DNA of 64,000 nt from Melastoma dodecandrum (GCA_029817715.1 JARUPY010000606.1:3038001-3102000); one strand, 5' to 3'; counted from the first letter of the stretch, positions 32,101 to 45,626 are shown. Program-made: numbers and translations. Notes: generated by a model not told the origin, from the letters alone.

Positions 32101-32184
32101 CTTCACCCACCCCTCTCGCGTCATGTTTGAATAAATTGTAATGCCTTTTGGATTAAATAATAAAGGGTTGGAATCAGACACAAT

Positions 32185-32874
32185 CAATGTTGTCAAGGCG
32201 CCACGCCTCGCTCGCCTAGGCGCTCAGGCAAGGCGAGGCGAGGCGAGGCCCTCTCGCCTATTTAGGGCTCGGGCGGGCGCCATGCACTAGACGCCGCCTA
32301 GGCACTCACCTTGGTTGAGGCCCTCAGGCACTAGGGCGCTATAAAGGCGTTTCTGGGCGACCCCTATCCCCCACCCCCTCTAACGTTTCAACCCTATTTT
32401 ATTTCTTTCTGCCCCGACTAGTCCCATCCTAGCCACCCCTTCTAAAGTCTTTTTAGTTTTAACCCTATTTTATTTCTTTCTACCCCAACAACTCCTACCC
32501 TATTTACCAAAAAAAACAACTCCTACCCTAGCCGCTCCCCTTCAGACCGATTCAACCCGACGTCCATTCCCACTTCCTAGCCCCTTGCGCCCACCGCCTT
32601 GATTCAACCCGTCATCCCCATACCAGAAAAAACTGACATCTGCACCTGTCGTCTGAGCGGCCAGCCCCTGTTCTTGTGAGTTCCCACAAACCATGTTTTT
32701 TGCCTTTCCCTAAGCGGCATTGTAACTTGTCCTTCAGTTTGTTTAAGGACTAAAGGAGAGTTCGGAGAGGCAGGCGCCTTAAAATAAAAGGCGAACGCCT
32801 CGCCTAGCGTCTAGCGTCTCGGGCGATGGAAGTTCTTCTCGCCTTTGTGGCGCCTTAACGCCTTAACAACACTA
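32185..32874. mobile_element. Non-autonomous hAT element, 690 bp
   Basis: A perfect 8-base target duplication GACACAAT (32177-32184 and 32875-32882) flanks ends CAATGTTGTCAAGGCG and, inverted, TAGTGTTGTTAAGGCG (13 of 16 identical). Subterminal regions are rich in GGCGCCTAGGCG-type motifs, like those of the 3.5-kb hAT at 1169-4665, with which it shares the AAGGCG core of the terminal repeat. It has no transposase and is probably mobilised by a relative of that element. Confidence 0.9.
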
Positions 32875-32882
32875 GACACAAT

Positions 32883-33660
32883 AGAGAGCGGGTATAGTTG
32901 AAAGTCGATGAGTTGTCGCAGTAATTCTTGAAAAAGTAAGATGAACCGTATCTTGTTTCGCTAGCTACAATCATTAATTCTTCCATGAATTAATGATGAT
33001 AGGAGTTCATTGTGATGCTTCCACAAGGTTCCGAGGTGTCACTCTAAGAATTGAAACTTTATTATGAATAAACATTATATCATTTAATGGGATGCGAGGT
33101 AGGATCGAAGGTTTAGTAAAATTTTATCAACACAGCTCAGATTTTCATGCCCATTGAAAATTTCACCTACAGGGGAATGGTCCTCGGATAAGTGAACATA
33201 CTTGAGAGCGATGCCAACTTCATGTCCTCACGTCAGTTTAAGTTTCTCTATGTTGATTTTGAGGTAAGAATATGTCTTGATACCGATTATTCATGATTTT
33301 ACCTACTCACCCAATTAATTACACGTCCTAAATATAATTTAAAATAAGAACGAATTTATTTTAAAATCACTTTAATTTAAATTACTTTTGATTTATGTTA
33401 GCTTATTATCGACTACTATTTATTTTTTAAAAACATCGGGGAAATTATTATTCCCCCTTTGTTTCGAAAAAAAGATGTCAAATTCGAGTTAATCGGATGA
33501 TTAAATTTTTTTAAAAAAAATTAAAACTGTGTGGTCAACCTCACCAAATTGGCCATAAAATCATATATTTATTGGTTTGTTCTTGATTATTGAAATATAA
33601 GATGTTCAAAATATTAAGACAAATCACTTTTTCTTATTACGGAGACGATCGGGGGAAACA
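32883..33660. other. Upstream region of PUR3
   Basis: No gene seen. 33290-33620 is AT-rich. A short leader of balanced composition precedes the ATG at 33661. No clear TATA box stands out. Confidence 0.35.
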
Positions 33661-35257
33661 ATGAAATCATTCTGTTCCAATGCCCTAAAACCAAATCACT
33701 CGATCCAGAACCCACCAAGATCCTTCCTTTCCTCTACCAATCGCTGCCTCCTCCAACGCCCCAACTGGGTTTCGTTTGCCAACAACCCTCGTTGTGCTTT
33801 TCCCCGGAGCGCCTGCGTCAACCTGGCCACGTCGGAGCCGTTGACCGGCGTTGAGCGAGTTAAGGACGACGACGATGCTGTTGCTGTTGCTGATGTCGGC
33901 TCCGAAACCGGAGGGTTGAGAAGGAAGAAGCTCGTGGCGTTCGTTTCTGGCGGGGGCTCGAATTTCCGGGCCATTCACGAGGCCTGCCTCGCCGGTTTGG
34001 TTCACGGGGATGTCGCTGTTTTGGTCACCAATAAAGGCGGTACGATGCGTTTCTCGGAGTTGATAATACTGTCGTTCTGTCCCATGGATGTTTCCCGGTC
34101 GGACTAGGGTGAATTAGCTTGGATGGAGTGTAAAGAAGAACAGAGATGGCGACTGTAGTTGGCCAAGTGATTATTGTTTTTCCAAGTTTAATTGATGTAA
34201 ATCGGACCAGAGACAGCATTGAGAGAGAAACGTGTGTCCAAACTCGCGGGATTTTGAATTGTTTGGAACTTTGTTGTGTCAGGCTGCGGCGGTGCGGCGT
34301 ATGCTAGAGAAAGTGGCATCCCTGTTATTGTATTTCCCAGAACTAAGGATGAGCCAGATGGGCTATTCGCTAGTGACTTGGTAGCTGCTCTAAGGTGAGG
34401 TTTTGCTGGATCAGCTGTTTTCAACTTCCTTCCTGGTCTTACTCAGGCTGAGATGGCTCATATTATGTAAAATCAAACTTGACTATCTGTTTTGACCGAA
34501 ACTAACAACGATGCATATATTGTTGGCCAGTCGCTATCAGATCAAGTTACTGCTGAAGGAAGCTCCTAATTTCGTCTCTACATGGTGCATGGATGTTATT
34601 TTGGAGGTCTGTCAGGATTAACGTTTTTGGCATGTGTAGGGACTATGAAATCGACTTCATCCTCCTTGCGGGTTACCTGAAACTAATACCAACCGAGCTT
34701 ATCCGGGCTTATCCTAGACATATTCTGAACATTCATCCCTCACTCCTTCCAGCTTTTGGAGGCAAGGGGTATTATGGTATGAAGGTTCACAATGCAGTCA
34801 TTGCTTCCGGGGCCAGGTACATTCTCTTGACCCCATTTATTTCTTACCGGTTGAATTTCCGTCCATTACTTATTCTGCTTTCCACTATTTGTAGATTCTC
34901 GGGGCCCACAATTCACTTTGTAGACGAGCATTATGATACCGGGAGAATTCTCGCTCAAAGGGTTGTACCTGTGTTGGCAACCGACACCGCTGAGGACCTC
35001 GCCGCAAGGGTTCTGACTGAGGTGATCCTCTTTCTTCTCTTGAATAAGCTTCATTATGTCTGTCCCCATGTAAAAAGAAAGAAGAATGGCTGTCCCCTTC
35101 ATCGTGGATCATCAATTGACAGCCTTGCCTTCAATTTCTTTAGGAGCACCGAGTCTACGTGGAAGTTACAAACGCATTGTGCGAAGAGCGCATTGTTTGG
35201 AGAGAAGACGGAGTGCCCCTAATCCAAAGCAAAGGAAACCCTGGGCAGTACGAATAG
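33661..35257 (+). CDS. PUR3: Phosphoribosylglycinamide formyltransferase, plastid (PUR3)
   Basis: Third step of de novo purine synthesis: transfers a formyl group from 10-formyl-tetrahydrofolate to GAR. Five exons: 33661-34039, 34283-34394, 34640-34816, 34895-35021, 35144-35257, all with GT/AG borders; 909 bases, 302 residues. Residues 1 to about 85 form a Ser/Arg/Asn-rich transit peptide, fitting plastid location. The enzyme starts at KKLVAFVSGGGSNFRAI (phosphate-binding loop). The active site is seen in ILNIHPSLLPAF (catalytic Asn and His) and GPTIHFVDEHYDTG (catalytic Asp). The C-terminus is GVPLIQSKGNPGQYE. No defects. It converges on the TFIIF gene, stops about 490 bases apart. A decayed copy of exons 3-4 lies 5 kb upstream. 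Confidence 0.95.
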
Positions 35258-35748
35258 CAATAATGTGGTGTCACGATCCATGCCCCTCATCCTTTATATC
35301 CAATAGATTATTACTTCACAGCAACCCCCGGGGTAGTCGCATCTGCGGGAAGAGCTGTCCGGTTCCTCCAAGACTCTGTGTTGAACTAATCTGCCTCCTG
35401 AACTGCATGTGGTTTGTCTGAACTCTTTTTATTTCGGGTTGGAGTTTGACAAATTTAGGGGTGGATTTCTTTTGCCTTAAAAGGGGTATTCTATTTGTAT
35501 ATTTGTTTTCATTGAAACCTCCAATGGAAGGATAAAATCAAGCATTTTGGATCGGGGGGGTTAAATGGCATGACTCCATTCGATGAACACCCCAACCTCG
35601 TACCACTTCTTTGCCACTAAAACAAGCCCCTATTAGGAAGTACTGGAGACTCCTCCAGAGCATTGACAATGCTTTCCAAAGATTAAGAAGTAGCGGGTCT
35701 TTGGTAGAGAGAGAGAGAGAATTCTGGAAATCTTTCCGTCGCATCCTC
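35258..35748. other. Shared 3' region of two convergent genes
   Basis: 3' UTRs of PUR3 and of the TFIIF gene. A (GA)n run lies at 35706-35720. No further gene. Confidence 0.6.
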
Positions 35749-38700
35749 TCACTTTTCCCTCAGGACAACGTAGTTAGAACCATTGGTCTTCTGTATCCTC
35801 GAGATTTTCCTCATCTTATCGGCAAAGGCTTTCTTCTCCTGCATTTGATAAAGCCAGTGAGGCAAACATCTTTTTAACATGATAAAGCAAAAGGCCGAGG
35901 GAGAGCGAGATGATTACCTCTGGACCTCTCAGTCTTGCTTTGAAGTTGTTGACAAGCTCCTGTGTCGTTATGGGTGCCTTCTGCACCAAAAAGGCCCTCA
36001 GTTCCTCTTCTGTGACGGTTGAAGAAGTAGACGAGGACTTCGAATCTGCCGGTGTGATAGCTTTCGATGAGGACCCGCTTTTGGAAACCGTGTTTTCTTC
36101 TTTGGCTCCTGATTTTGCTTCCTGAATGCAGACAAAGGCCAGGTAACCAGAGGGTCAACCAAGGGAATGCCACAGATTAAGATGGATGACATTTTTAGAG
36201 AGATGAATCCCAACGTACAGGTTCTGGCTTCCCAGTTTCAGGCTTGACCTTCTTGGGAGGTGCCCCATTTGATGCCTTTGCATCATCTCCATTCAGTTTC
36301 CGTTTACCCTTGGAGGACTTGGAAGTTGGGGGTGTACCCTTAGATGTTGCCGAAGGAGCTGGTTTTGCAGGGCTCTCCTCGGCAGGTTCTTCCTTGGGCA
36401 CCTCTCTTTGCTTAGGGGCCAGTACAGGGGAAAGCCCAACTTCATCCTCCTGCAGAAAAGAGATAGGATGTTATCGGCATAGACCGTCTCAACATATCAT
36501 TCTTCAATTGTGATCTGGCTAATAATTTAAAAGAGAACTGTATCATGAGATTCCCAAGGAAGATTACCTCGTCGTCATCGTCGTCATCTTCTGCATCAGA
36601 TTCATTAAACCCACCAGCTTTACCGAGAAGTTTCTTCAGCTCCTTTCCAGATTTGCTCAACCCACCCTCCCCTTCATTAGATTCATCTTCATCCTCCTCT
36701 TCATCCTGCAAATTATTTAGTTGAGAAAATGATCAGCCAGTAGGTCATAATTCAGAAAATGAGCCTGGCATCCTTTTTGCATCAGAGTGCATAAGCCAAG
36801 ACGAGTTCTTAAAACTGAGTAGAACTGAGGCTAGAACCCATTCCAACAAAACAGAAGATGGGCATTTGACATTCTACACACTATTGGCGCCATAGATAAT
36901 GAAGTTCTGCAAATTATATCTTCAAGGGAATAAGCATGGGAAACCTTGATTTCTGGAGGAGGAGGAGCCTCAGGAGCCAGCTCCTCACGTTCTTCAGGAT
37001 CATTGCCAACAGCTTCATCATCATCAGTGAATATCTCTTCGTGCTCCCAGTCGTCGCCTATAGTAGCAAAATGGAAATACAGCCATTTATACCAGATGAT
37101 ACAGGCAAGGAGGGTTCCAAAAGATAAGAGACAACAATATCTAAATAATACAATGGAATCGCAGAAGGAAGGTCCCTGGTGACCGGCAGCTGTAGAAGAG
37201 CACAACATTAACACAACTACTCTATAAAGCTCCTTGATGATTAAGTGAACAACCAATTTTACCAATTTTCAAATTTCATGAGCAAAATATCAACCACAAT
37301 CCACAACTATAACAAGAAACAGAGAGTTTGAAAGAAATTATCAAGAACGCAAACAACCATTCACCTTTCTCGATATCATCATCATCTAAGTCCAGATCAC
37401 CTCCCCGAGGACCTTCCTCATCATCGTCACCGCCTCTTTTGTTAAGTCCAAGTCTATTCTTTCTAGCTGCCTCCTCTTCCTCATCCTCCTCTCCTCGATC
37501 AGATGCATTAGCTTCTTCATCATTTCCACTTGATTTCTTCCTTCCTCTTCCACCACCAGTAATTTCCTTTTCCTCGGGTCTCTCTACCTCACCAAAAGCA
37601 GCAGCTCCATTATTGGCAGCTTTCATCATCCACCTCTCATAACCATCAGCTGTTTTCTTCCTGTTTTTCATCTTCTCTTCAGCCTCTTCCAACGTAAGCT
37701 GCTTATACTGAGCAACCTTGTTAAAATTGTACCTACAAGTATTAGCAAAGTCCAAGTTAACTCGCAAAAGAGAAGACACAGGACAGATTGTTCTGTAGGA
37801 ATAGCAGGGAACTCATGGACATTAATTCTTAAATAAGGCATGCACAAATTTGGCAGTCTGGAACTAAGGTACATTTGAAACCAACAGAATCAAGACACGG
37901 GAGCGATGCGGGTGTGTGTGCAGGCCAATTAGTTGAATTTTACAGAAGATGGATAGACAACCGGCAAGACTGACCTCTAGAACTGCAACCACGGACCCAT
38001 TGTCTAAAAGTAAGATATGTCTACAGGTAAATCCTTGTTCAAGTTTACGATCAGCAGTCAATAATAATGAGGGTTAACATTACGTGTGTGGGAGGGAGAG
38101 AGAGAAAATGACGGAGAGCCAAAACATATCAGCACAAAAAGAGCAGTTACCAAGATCCTGCGGGGATGGCAACGAACTCCTTCCCTTGAAGCATCAGTAG
38201 ATAGTAAGTAGCAGATTGGGAGCCTTCTAGGGGGCCGTGGTACTGAGACTGTCCCGTCTCGTCCTCCAAAAGCCAGGGCCTATTTTTGTACTTTTCCTGC
38301 ACGAGGAATTTTATTCACCACCAAGAAACCCATAGAACACAGAACGAATGATCCTTCTTCCTTCATTTCTTCCTTCTTATGTAGATTTAGTGATACAAGT
38401 ATGCATGCAATTCCCGAACAAAGCCTGGAACGTACCCTCAACGCGTCCGTAACCTGGCGGCCCTGCAGCCCTTCCTTGTGGGCGGACCAACGGTTCTCGG
38501 CGCTCTTCTTCTTGGAGAAGTTGGGCAATCCCGTGACGAACCTCCCGATGAAGTAATTCTTATCGCTGCTAGTGCTCGCTCTGACGTTGTACTCCTAGAC
38601 AGGAAAAGCCAAGACCAGATTTCAACGGCAGCACTCGAGATGTCCACCACAAATCGAGAAGCCACAACACATGCATTAAACACGGGGGAAGGAGGACGGG

Positions 38701-38877
38701 AGAGACCCGAATCAAGCGGGTGACGACGGAGCCGCACTCGTAGCACTTGGCGCGGTTCTCGGCCATGGTCTTGCCGCAGGAAGGGCAGAGGGTTAGGTGC
38801 TTGCAGTTGCTGCCGTAGAGATCCGTCGTCGACCCGCATCCCCCGCAGGTGGGCTTCAATATCAAATCCAACGACAT
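35749..38877 (-). CDS. TFIIF alpha subunit (RAP74 homologue)
   Basis: Large subunit of general factor TFIIF, which binds RNA polymerase II and stabilises the preinitiation complex in the nucleus. Nine exons in transcript order: 38877-38707, 38594-38436, 38296-38151, 37732-37365, 37057-36945, 36705-36568, 36449-36219, 36121-35918, 35838-35749; 1,620 bases, 539 residues. The N-terminus carries a plant-type Cys4 zinc ribbon (CGGCGSTTDLYG, CPSCGKTMAENRAKCYECG). The RAP74 dimerisation part follows (NYFIGRFVTGLPNF, RPWLLEDETGQSQYHGPLEG, YYLLMLQGKEFVAIP). The middle is long, acidic and Lys-rich, without folded motifs. The end is the winged-helix domain (TVTEEELRAFLVQKAPITTQ, then KISRIQ and YVVLREK). 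All splice borders are GT/AG and phases agree. It looks functional. Confidence 0.95.
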
Positions 38878-39352
38878 CTTCCCCCCGATCGCCGAAATTA
38901 GGGTTTGTGACTCTCCGCGATCGGAGATTATTCTTTCTTAGGGGATCGATCGATCGATTCTTGATCAGCCTCGTATAAATTCGTCGAGCACCGAAAAATG
39001 TCCCTTAAAAAGAAGACGGAAAAAAATAAAAAAATTTAACCCAAGCTTTAGGTCCTGTTTGGTTTACCAAAAATTTCTTTTCTTTCCATTTTGAAGAAAG
39101 CAAAAAAGTTTTTACTTTTTTTCATTTTTAGTTTTTAAAAATTAAAAATGTGTTTGGTGAGCTTGAGGGAGTGGGTGAGTCGTCCCTGGATAGAGGGGGC
39201 TCGAGGGCATGGGGAAAGAGCGGCTAGGCGGAGGGGCTCTAAGAGCGTGGGGGCGTGGGGGCGTCGAGGGAGGGGGCGACGAAGGAGGATGGTTTGACTG
39301 AAGGGGCGAGGGCATGGGAGGAACTCGGAGGGCATGGGTAGGGAGCGGCAGG

Positions 39353-42300
39353 TAGGGGTGAGCATTCGTCGAAATACCGAATTTTAAAGAACTTAAAATT
39401 TTAGATCCCGATTCTGATCCCGAATTTTAAATTCGATATTCGGTAAATTAATGAATTTTAATTCGGTATTTCGGTAAATACTAAATTATCGAATTCTTTC
39501 CTTACACCTTAGTAATACAACCAAGTAAACCCAAAATCAACAATATTCATATCTCCATAAAACAACGATAAGACAACATTGAGTCCACATTTAGAACAAG
39601 AAAAAGAGAGTTTATCTGCTTCCACTAATACTTCATCCGAAATAGTTGGTTTTGACACTTCAATTCAACAATGATAGGCGAAGATTCATATTCAATTATC
39701 TGGACAAACAAAAATCACAGGCTATTTTCTTCATATGCATCCATCAAACCATGCTGCAGCAGATGAAAAACGTTAGCAAGAGGTGTAAAAATATGAGCAG
39801 TTCAACAGACAGGGCACAAGATGGATGCCACGATATTGACACACACACCACTTATGTGTTTGTAGTAGAACAAGTCTCCCTTGATTGAGAATCCATAAAT
39901 AGTGCTGCCATTTCTAAAAAATGATCCAAATCTATAAATATTAATATATAAGTAATAGTAATTTTGTACAAACTAAATATTAAATATTACCATAATCAAA
40001 TTTCTCTTATTCCAATGGGTCCTCTTCAATTCCTTCTTGTATATTTGATCCACGAAACCAATCTTGGGTACATAGAAGAGCCTCCATACTCCTAGGTCCC
40101 AAAGAACTATGAACTGGATCAAGGATACGTCCACCAATTAAGAATAAGAAAATATTAGGAGAAAAAAAATGATAATAAAGAATCATTGTACAATATGATA
40201 AAATATGAACAATCACCTGTACTAAATGTAGATTCCGATGCGACGGTAGAGATAAGCATGACCAAAACATCACGAGCAATTTGAGACATAACCGGAAATC
40301 TTATAGCATTGACTTTTCAAAAAGCAATAATGTCAAATTTCACACTGCTCTTAATCACTTTTATATCCTCAGCCAAATATTTTTGTAACTCCGACTTACC
40401 ATCTCTACCCCTTCCATATTTCTTTCTTTTGTCAAAACATTCTAATCTTTCCAACATTTTGAATTCACTATGTAACACATAATCTGATTCCAAGTACTTT
40501 CTGCTGCTTTGATCAGAGTTCAAATCACTATCAATAGTTCATCTCCATGTTCAGCCACCCATCTCTTCTTGTAGTCATTAAACAATGCATTCAAAGTATC
40601 GTTCACTTTTTCAATCAATGCATCGACTTTATCACCATACATATCATTTAAACAAAATTCCAAGTATTCCATCTTTGAACGAGGATCAAAGACAATTGAA
40701 ATGACAACAACATATTGATCTTTTCAATATTTCCCCAATATTTCTCATACTTGCATTTTGTATTGATAGCCATTGTAGCCATTTCCAGATCTGTGGACGT
40801 TTCCCATTCTTTCAAACACTCATCAAGAGTCACCATCTCATGGAAAAAACAATTGGAAGTAACAAACTTTGATGCAGAAACTTTCAAAGTAAGTTCATAA
40901 AATTGCTTGAAAAATGGAACTAGTCTTCGAATATTGTCCCAATCAAATGAGTCCGGGACATGCATATACCATCTTCATTTTTTCGAGATCACTTCTTGAA
41001 CATGCATTCTCATCATCATACAAATGCTTTCTCATACTTAAGTGTGGTACTTAACATCATATAAGTAGAATTTCATCTAGTTGGAACATCTATAACCAAA
41101 GCACACTTACTTTCAATATTTTCTACTTCAATGCATTCTTTGAACTCTGCTCTTCTTTGATAAGATCCTCTAATGTAATTCACAATCTCCCTAACTCGTT
41201 TCATGGAATCATAAATCAATCTTAACACATCCTTGACAATCAAGTTGATGATATGGGCAACACACCTCACATGAATTAAATCACACTTCAAAACATTTCC
41301 AACCTTGTTGCAATATTTATCTCTTAGAAAACGGACAGCAACATCATTTGAACTGGCATTGTCCACCATTATAGTAAAAATATTCTCCAATCCCCAATCT
41401 CGCTAGTATTTTTCAATATCAAGTCCAATATCCTTTCCCCTATGGGAAGAAACTTTATTGAAACTTATGACCCGTTTATGTAAAACCCAATTCTCATCAA
41501 TGAAATGCGCAGTCAAACACATGTAGTTATCACTTTGCGCAAAGGAAGTATATGTATCATTTGTCAAACGAACTCTTTTCTTTGAGTTTATGAAATACCT
41601 TCTCAACTTCTCTTTCTCACTGATAAAAATATCAATACAATCACGTTGAATTGTCCATCTTGAAGGTACTTTAAGTTTTGGACACAGAATGGACATAAAT
41701 TCAATAAACCCAGGGCGAGAGACAAATCTGAATGGCAACTCAGCTGTTATAATCAACTTAGCTAAAGACTTTCGGATTGTTTCTGGATCGCACTTGAGAT
41801 TAGTTATAGTGTTTCCACTAAGATCGCCCGCTGGTTTCAATGCCAGAATACTTTGAGATGTATCAGCTTGTTGAATCCTTTCTTTGCACGCTTTACTATG
41901 ACATTTCAGCCCCAAAGTTCCATTTTTGATGTATCAGCTTGCAATTCCGCTCTGCAAAACTTACATCTAGCCATCATGGCACCATCTTGAGTTTGAAACC
42001 TCTCATAATCACCCCAAAAGGCTGACCGTGGGGCCATTTGCTTTCTTTTTTTACTAGATGTTGTTGTTGAATCCGACTGACTTAATGGCGGTATTGGCGG
42101 AATCGATGGAATATTTCCTTCTCCCGTCATTTGTGTGTTACTGGAAAAAAAAATAGACAGAGTCAAAAAACAAAGAAAATAAAAAAGAAAAAAGAAAAGC
42201 TACACAGATTGAACACCCATGGTTTAACCAAAATTCATGGCCGGTCAGATTAGCTAGAAACAGTAATAACACGACAGGAACATCAAAGATTAACAGAAAA

Positions 42301-43543
42301 TGCCAAAGCCATAATCCACGACATCGTGCATAGGAAAGCCCCAAATTACTACCACCACAAATGTTGGCTGCCACCATTGAGCGGATAATAATCATTCAGA
42401 GTAAGGAAGAACCCTGAGACTATTATCATTTTCTAGGTCACGTCAATAGAGCTACTACATATGAAGTTTGAACTATCAACTATAAGAAGGCACCAACTCA
42501 ACCAGAAAACAACAAAGCAGTCAACATTGAAAATCAGCCCAAAAAAAAGTTAGGAAATGCATATAATCTCATGTATTGGCAGTTATGAATTGAGCTTTGT
42601 GTACAATAATTACATTAAGTGAATCCATATGCCATCTTTAACCACCCTGATTTCATCACATGGAAAATTTCATAGAAAACGGCCAAAACTCAAGCATCGA
42701 TAGAATGCAATAAAGGATTAAGAAAACACTACGGTCAGAGGACAAGCCAATCACATTTACCAAAAGCACTAGAAAGGATTAACAAAAGGAAGATTCAAGC
42801 ATAGCTTAGAAAACAACACCATCACTTACATATGGAATTGTGACACCGGATGAAGAAGCAGTAGGTTGTACCGTTCCTGATGATCGACAAAGACATATCA
42901 GCTTGTTCCCCAGAATCAGGCAATCAGAAGATGGAAGACGGTGAAAATAGACTATACGAATGCACATATTTTTTAAGGAAACGCGCATCAAATCATGGCA
43001 AACCGAGCACAGCCAAACTATTCGCAGGATCTATTCTACGAATTGAGCCAGCAATCACTCTATCACAGTCAAAACCCAGATAAAAACCTCGAAAATGTAG
43101 AACCATCAATCATTTCCAAAACCCTAAACTTAACAATGCGAATTCACACTAATGGTAACGCGGCGAAACCTAGCGGGTCAACAAGATCAACAGTTCCGAT
43201 CGGCGGGGACAGGCGAATGCTTACCTCCGGAGCAGGCGAGGCCAACGACAAGGAAGCCAAGATGACGAAGCGGAGGCGACGAAATGGGGAAAAAACTCGT
43301 GGGTTTCAGTAGCCCATGGGTTTTTTTGTCAAATGGGGGCCCAAATTATTTCAGTCTTATAAAAATTCGGTATTCAGTAAATACCGAATTTTATTTTCCG
43401 CTACCGATTCCAATACCGAATACCGTTTTAACAAAAACGTACACCCAATCCCAATCCCAAATACCGAAATACCGATCCCGAATTCCCGAAATTTTAAAAA
43501 ATGGAGATTGGAATCGGTATCCCGAAATTTTTGCTCTCCCCTA
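39353..43543 (-). mobile_element. Complete hAT transposon nested in the MITE
   Basis: Ends TAGGGGTGAGCATTCGTCGA and, inverted, TAGGGGAGAGCAAAAATTTC are the classical hAT terminus, followed on both sides by AATACCGAAT-type subterminal repeats. The 8-base target duplication is gcggcagg (39345-39352) and gaggcatg (43544-43551), 6 of 8. Length 4.19 kb. The transposase is on the minus strand. The plus-strand open frame at 42995-43312 lies in its leader and is not a gene. Confidence 0.85.
40007..42166 (-). pseudogene. hAT transposase (ZBED/RICESLEEPER type), broken
   Basis: The likely start is MTGEGNIPSIPPIPP (42130). A BED finger follows, with ARCKFCRAELQADTS and, in another frame, a CHSKAC-type continuation (41915). 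The catalytic RNase H-like fold has YTSFAQSDNYMCLTAHFIDE (41565), the DWGLENIFTIMVDNASSND segment (41405-41349), then HVRCVAHIINLIVKDVL. The C-terminal dimerisation domain ends it: GGRILDPVHSSLGPRSMEAL and CTQDWF (to about 40050). Single-base nonsense changes interrupt it at 41401-41403 and after VIDVPTR at 41073, plus frame losses near 41000 and 40600. The copy is dead but recent enough to be read along its whole length. Confidence 0.85.
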
Positions 43544-43815
43544 GAGGCATGAGGCGTGGGGGAAGGAAAGGCGGGACTGAGGGGACTCGAAGGGCACGGG
43601 ACTGACCACTCCATGATGGCATCTGGGAGCAGGGGCGTGAGGTGTGGCGGCTGGGCTGTGATGGTGCGAAGAGACGGAGGTATGAGGGTGGGTGATTTTT
43701 AAGAGAGAAAACTTTGAAAACGGGTTTAACCCTGTTTTCTAAAAGTTAAAAAATCAAGAAACGTTTTCATAATTTTTGTTTTCATTTTTTCTTTACTTTT
43801 TAGGAACCAAATTAT

Positions 43816-45626
43816 TGTAAACATAGTGTGTGTGAATGTTCATTTATTGTAATCATTTATTATTCATTCGGTTACAATTCTTTAGATTCATTCTGTTGTA
43901 AAATCTCTATAAATAGAAGGGATATCTATTGTATACGTATGATCTTGGAAATCAATAAGAAATTCTCCCCCATTTTCTCTCCATATTCTCTTGTTTTCCT
44001 TCTTCCTTTTTCCCGTTCTTTGTTTTACAACAGAAATGACTTTTTCGCTCTCTTGAGAACGACATATATCTGAAACTCCCTGAAGGATTGAAAATGTTAT
44101 AAGCATATAATTCAGATCGTCGAGACCTTTACTCGGTCAAATTATGCAGATCTCTATATGGATTGAAACAATTTGGACGTATGTAGTATGAACGTCTCAG
44201 TGAATATTTATTGAAAAATGGATATCAAAATGATCCAATATATTCATGTGTATTTATTAAGAGAAATTGATCACAATTTGTAATAATTGCGATTTATGTC
44301 GACGATCTGAATATTATTGGAACCATTGATGAACTGTCTGAAACAGTTGATTACCTTAAGAAAGAATTTGATATGAAAGATCTCGGGAAAACAAAGTTAT
44401 GTCTTGGCTTGTAGATTTAGCATTTAGAGATTGAAAATTTTGTCCATCAATCTGCTTATACATCGAAAGTGTTAAAAAGATTTTATATGCATAAAACACA
44501 TCCCTTGAATAGTCCAATAGTCTGAGATCGTTTGATGTAAATAAAGACCCATTTCGACCTCGAATGGATGATGAAGAACTAATTGGTCCTAAACTACCAT
44601 ATCTTAGTGCTATTGGAGCACTGATGTATCTTGCTAATCATATTAGACCTAATATATCATTTGCAATGAATTTATTAGCGAGATATAGTTCTTTACAGAC
44701 GAGGAGATATTGGAATGGAATTAAGCACATTTTTCGGTATCTTCGAGGAACTATGGACATGGGATTGTATTATTCGTATATGCCAGAAGCTGAATTAATT
44801 GGATATGTAGATGCAGGATATTTATCCGACCCTCATAATGGTAAATCTCAAACATGGTATTTATTTACATGTGGTGGTACTGTTATATCCTGGAGATATA
44901 TGAAACAAACAATTACTGCCACACCATCTAACCATTCTGAGATTATTTCAATTCATCAAGCCAGTAGAGAATGTGTATGGTTGAGATCAATTATACATCA
45001 CATTCGAGGTCATGCGGCTTATTCGTAAATAAGAATTCCCCAACAATTTTATATGAGGATAATGTTGCTTGCATTGCTCAATTAAAGGGTGGATATATCA
45101 AAGGTGATCGAATGAAACATATACCTCCGAAATACTTTTTCACCCATGATCTCCAGAAGAGTGGTGATATTGATGTTCAACAAATACGTTCATCAGAAAA
45201 TCTGGCAGATTTATTCACAAAGGTTTTGCCTACAATAATTTTTTAAAGGCTGGTGCATAAAATTGGAATGTGCAAACTTGGAGATTTAAAGTAATCTAAC
45301 TAATAGGGGAGTAAACATATTGTACTCTTTTTTCCTTTACCATAGTTTTTTCCCACAGGGTTTTCCTTGAAAGGTTTTTAACGAGGCAGTATCAGAATGG
45401 ACATTCAAGGGTAGTATTGTAAACATAGTGTGAATGTCCATTTATTGTAATTATTTATTATTCATTCGGTTACAATTCTTTAGATTCTTTCTGTTGTAAA
45501 ATCTCTATAATAGAAGAGATATCTATTGTATACGTATGATCTTGGAAATCAATAAGAAATTCTCCCTTTTTCTCTCAATATTCTCTCTTTTCCTTCTTCC
45601 TTTTTCTCGTTCTTTGTTGTACAACA
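43816..45626 (+). mobile_element. Ty1/copia element with short LTRs and internal deletion
   Basis: Two near-identical LTRs of about 210 bases bracket a shortened body: 43816-44032 and 45418-45626, each TGTAAACATAGTG to TACAACA. Both contain the same promoter region; TATAAATA is intact in the left one (43908-43915) but has lost a base in the right one. Similarity continues for about 16 bases past the LTR end on both sides (AAATGACTTTTTCGCT), so the limits are not certain. A possible target duplication is CAAAT. There is no primer-binding site and no gag, protease or integrase: the left LTR runs almost directly into reverse transcriptase, so most of the body was deleted. Confidence 0.8.
44070..45246 (+). 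pseudogene. copia reverse transcriptase and RNase H, broken
   Basis: RT begins at about 44070 (LPEGLKM, then SLYGLKQFGRMWYERL). The active-site motif AIYVDDLNIIGT is at 44291-44326. A stop sits after CLGL (44412-44414) and a frame change near 44515. The later part reads well: MDDEELIGPKLPYLSAIGAL, YLANHIRPNISFAMNLLARY, IFRYLRGTMDMGLYY, RNase H catalytic YVDAGYLSDPHNGKSQT and SNHSEIISIHQASRECVWLR, to LADLFTKVLP near 45230. A second shift lies near 45000-45025. Confidence 0.85.

Noticed and set aside
42995..43312. 105-codon plus-strand frame ending at the hAT terminus
   Set aside because: It lies in the leader of the minus-strand transposase and shows no domain; probably chance.
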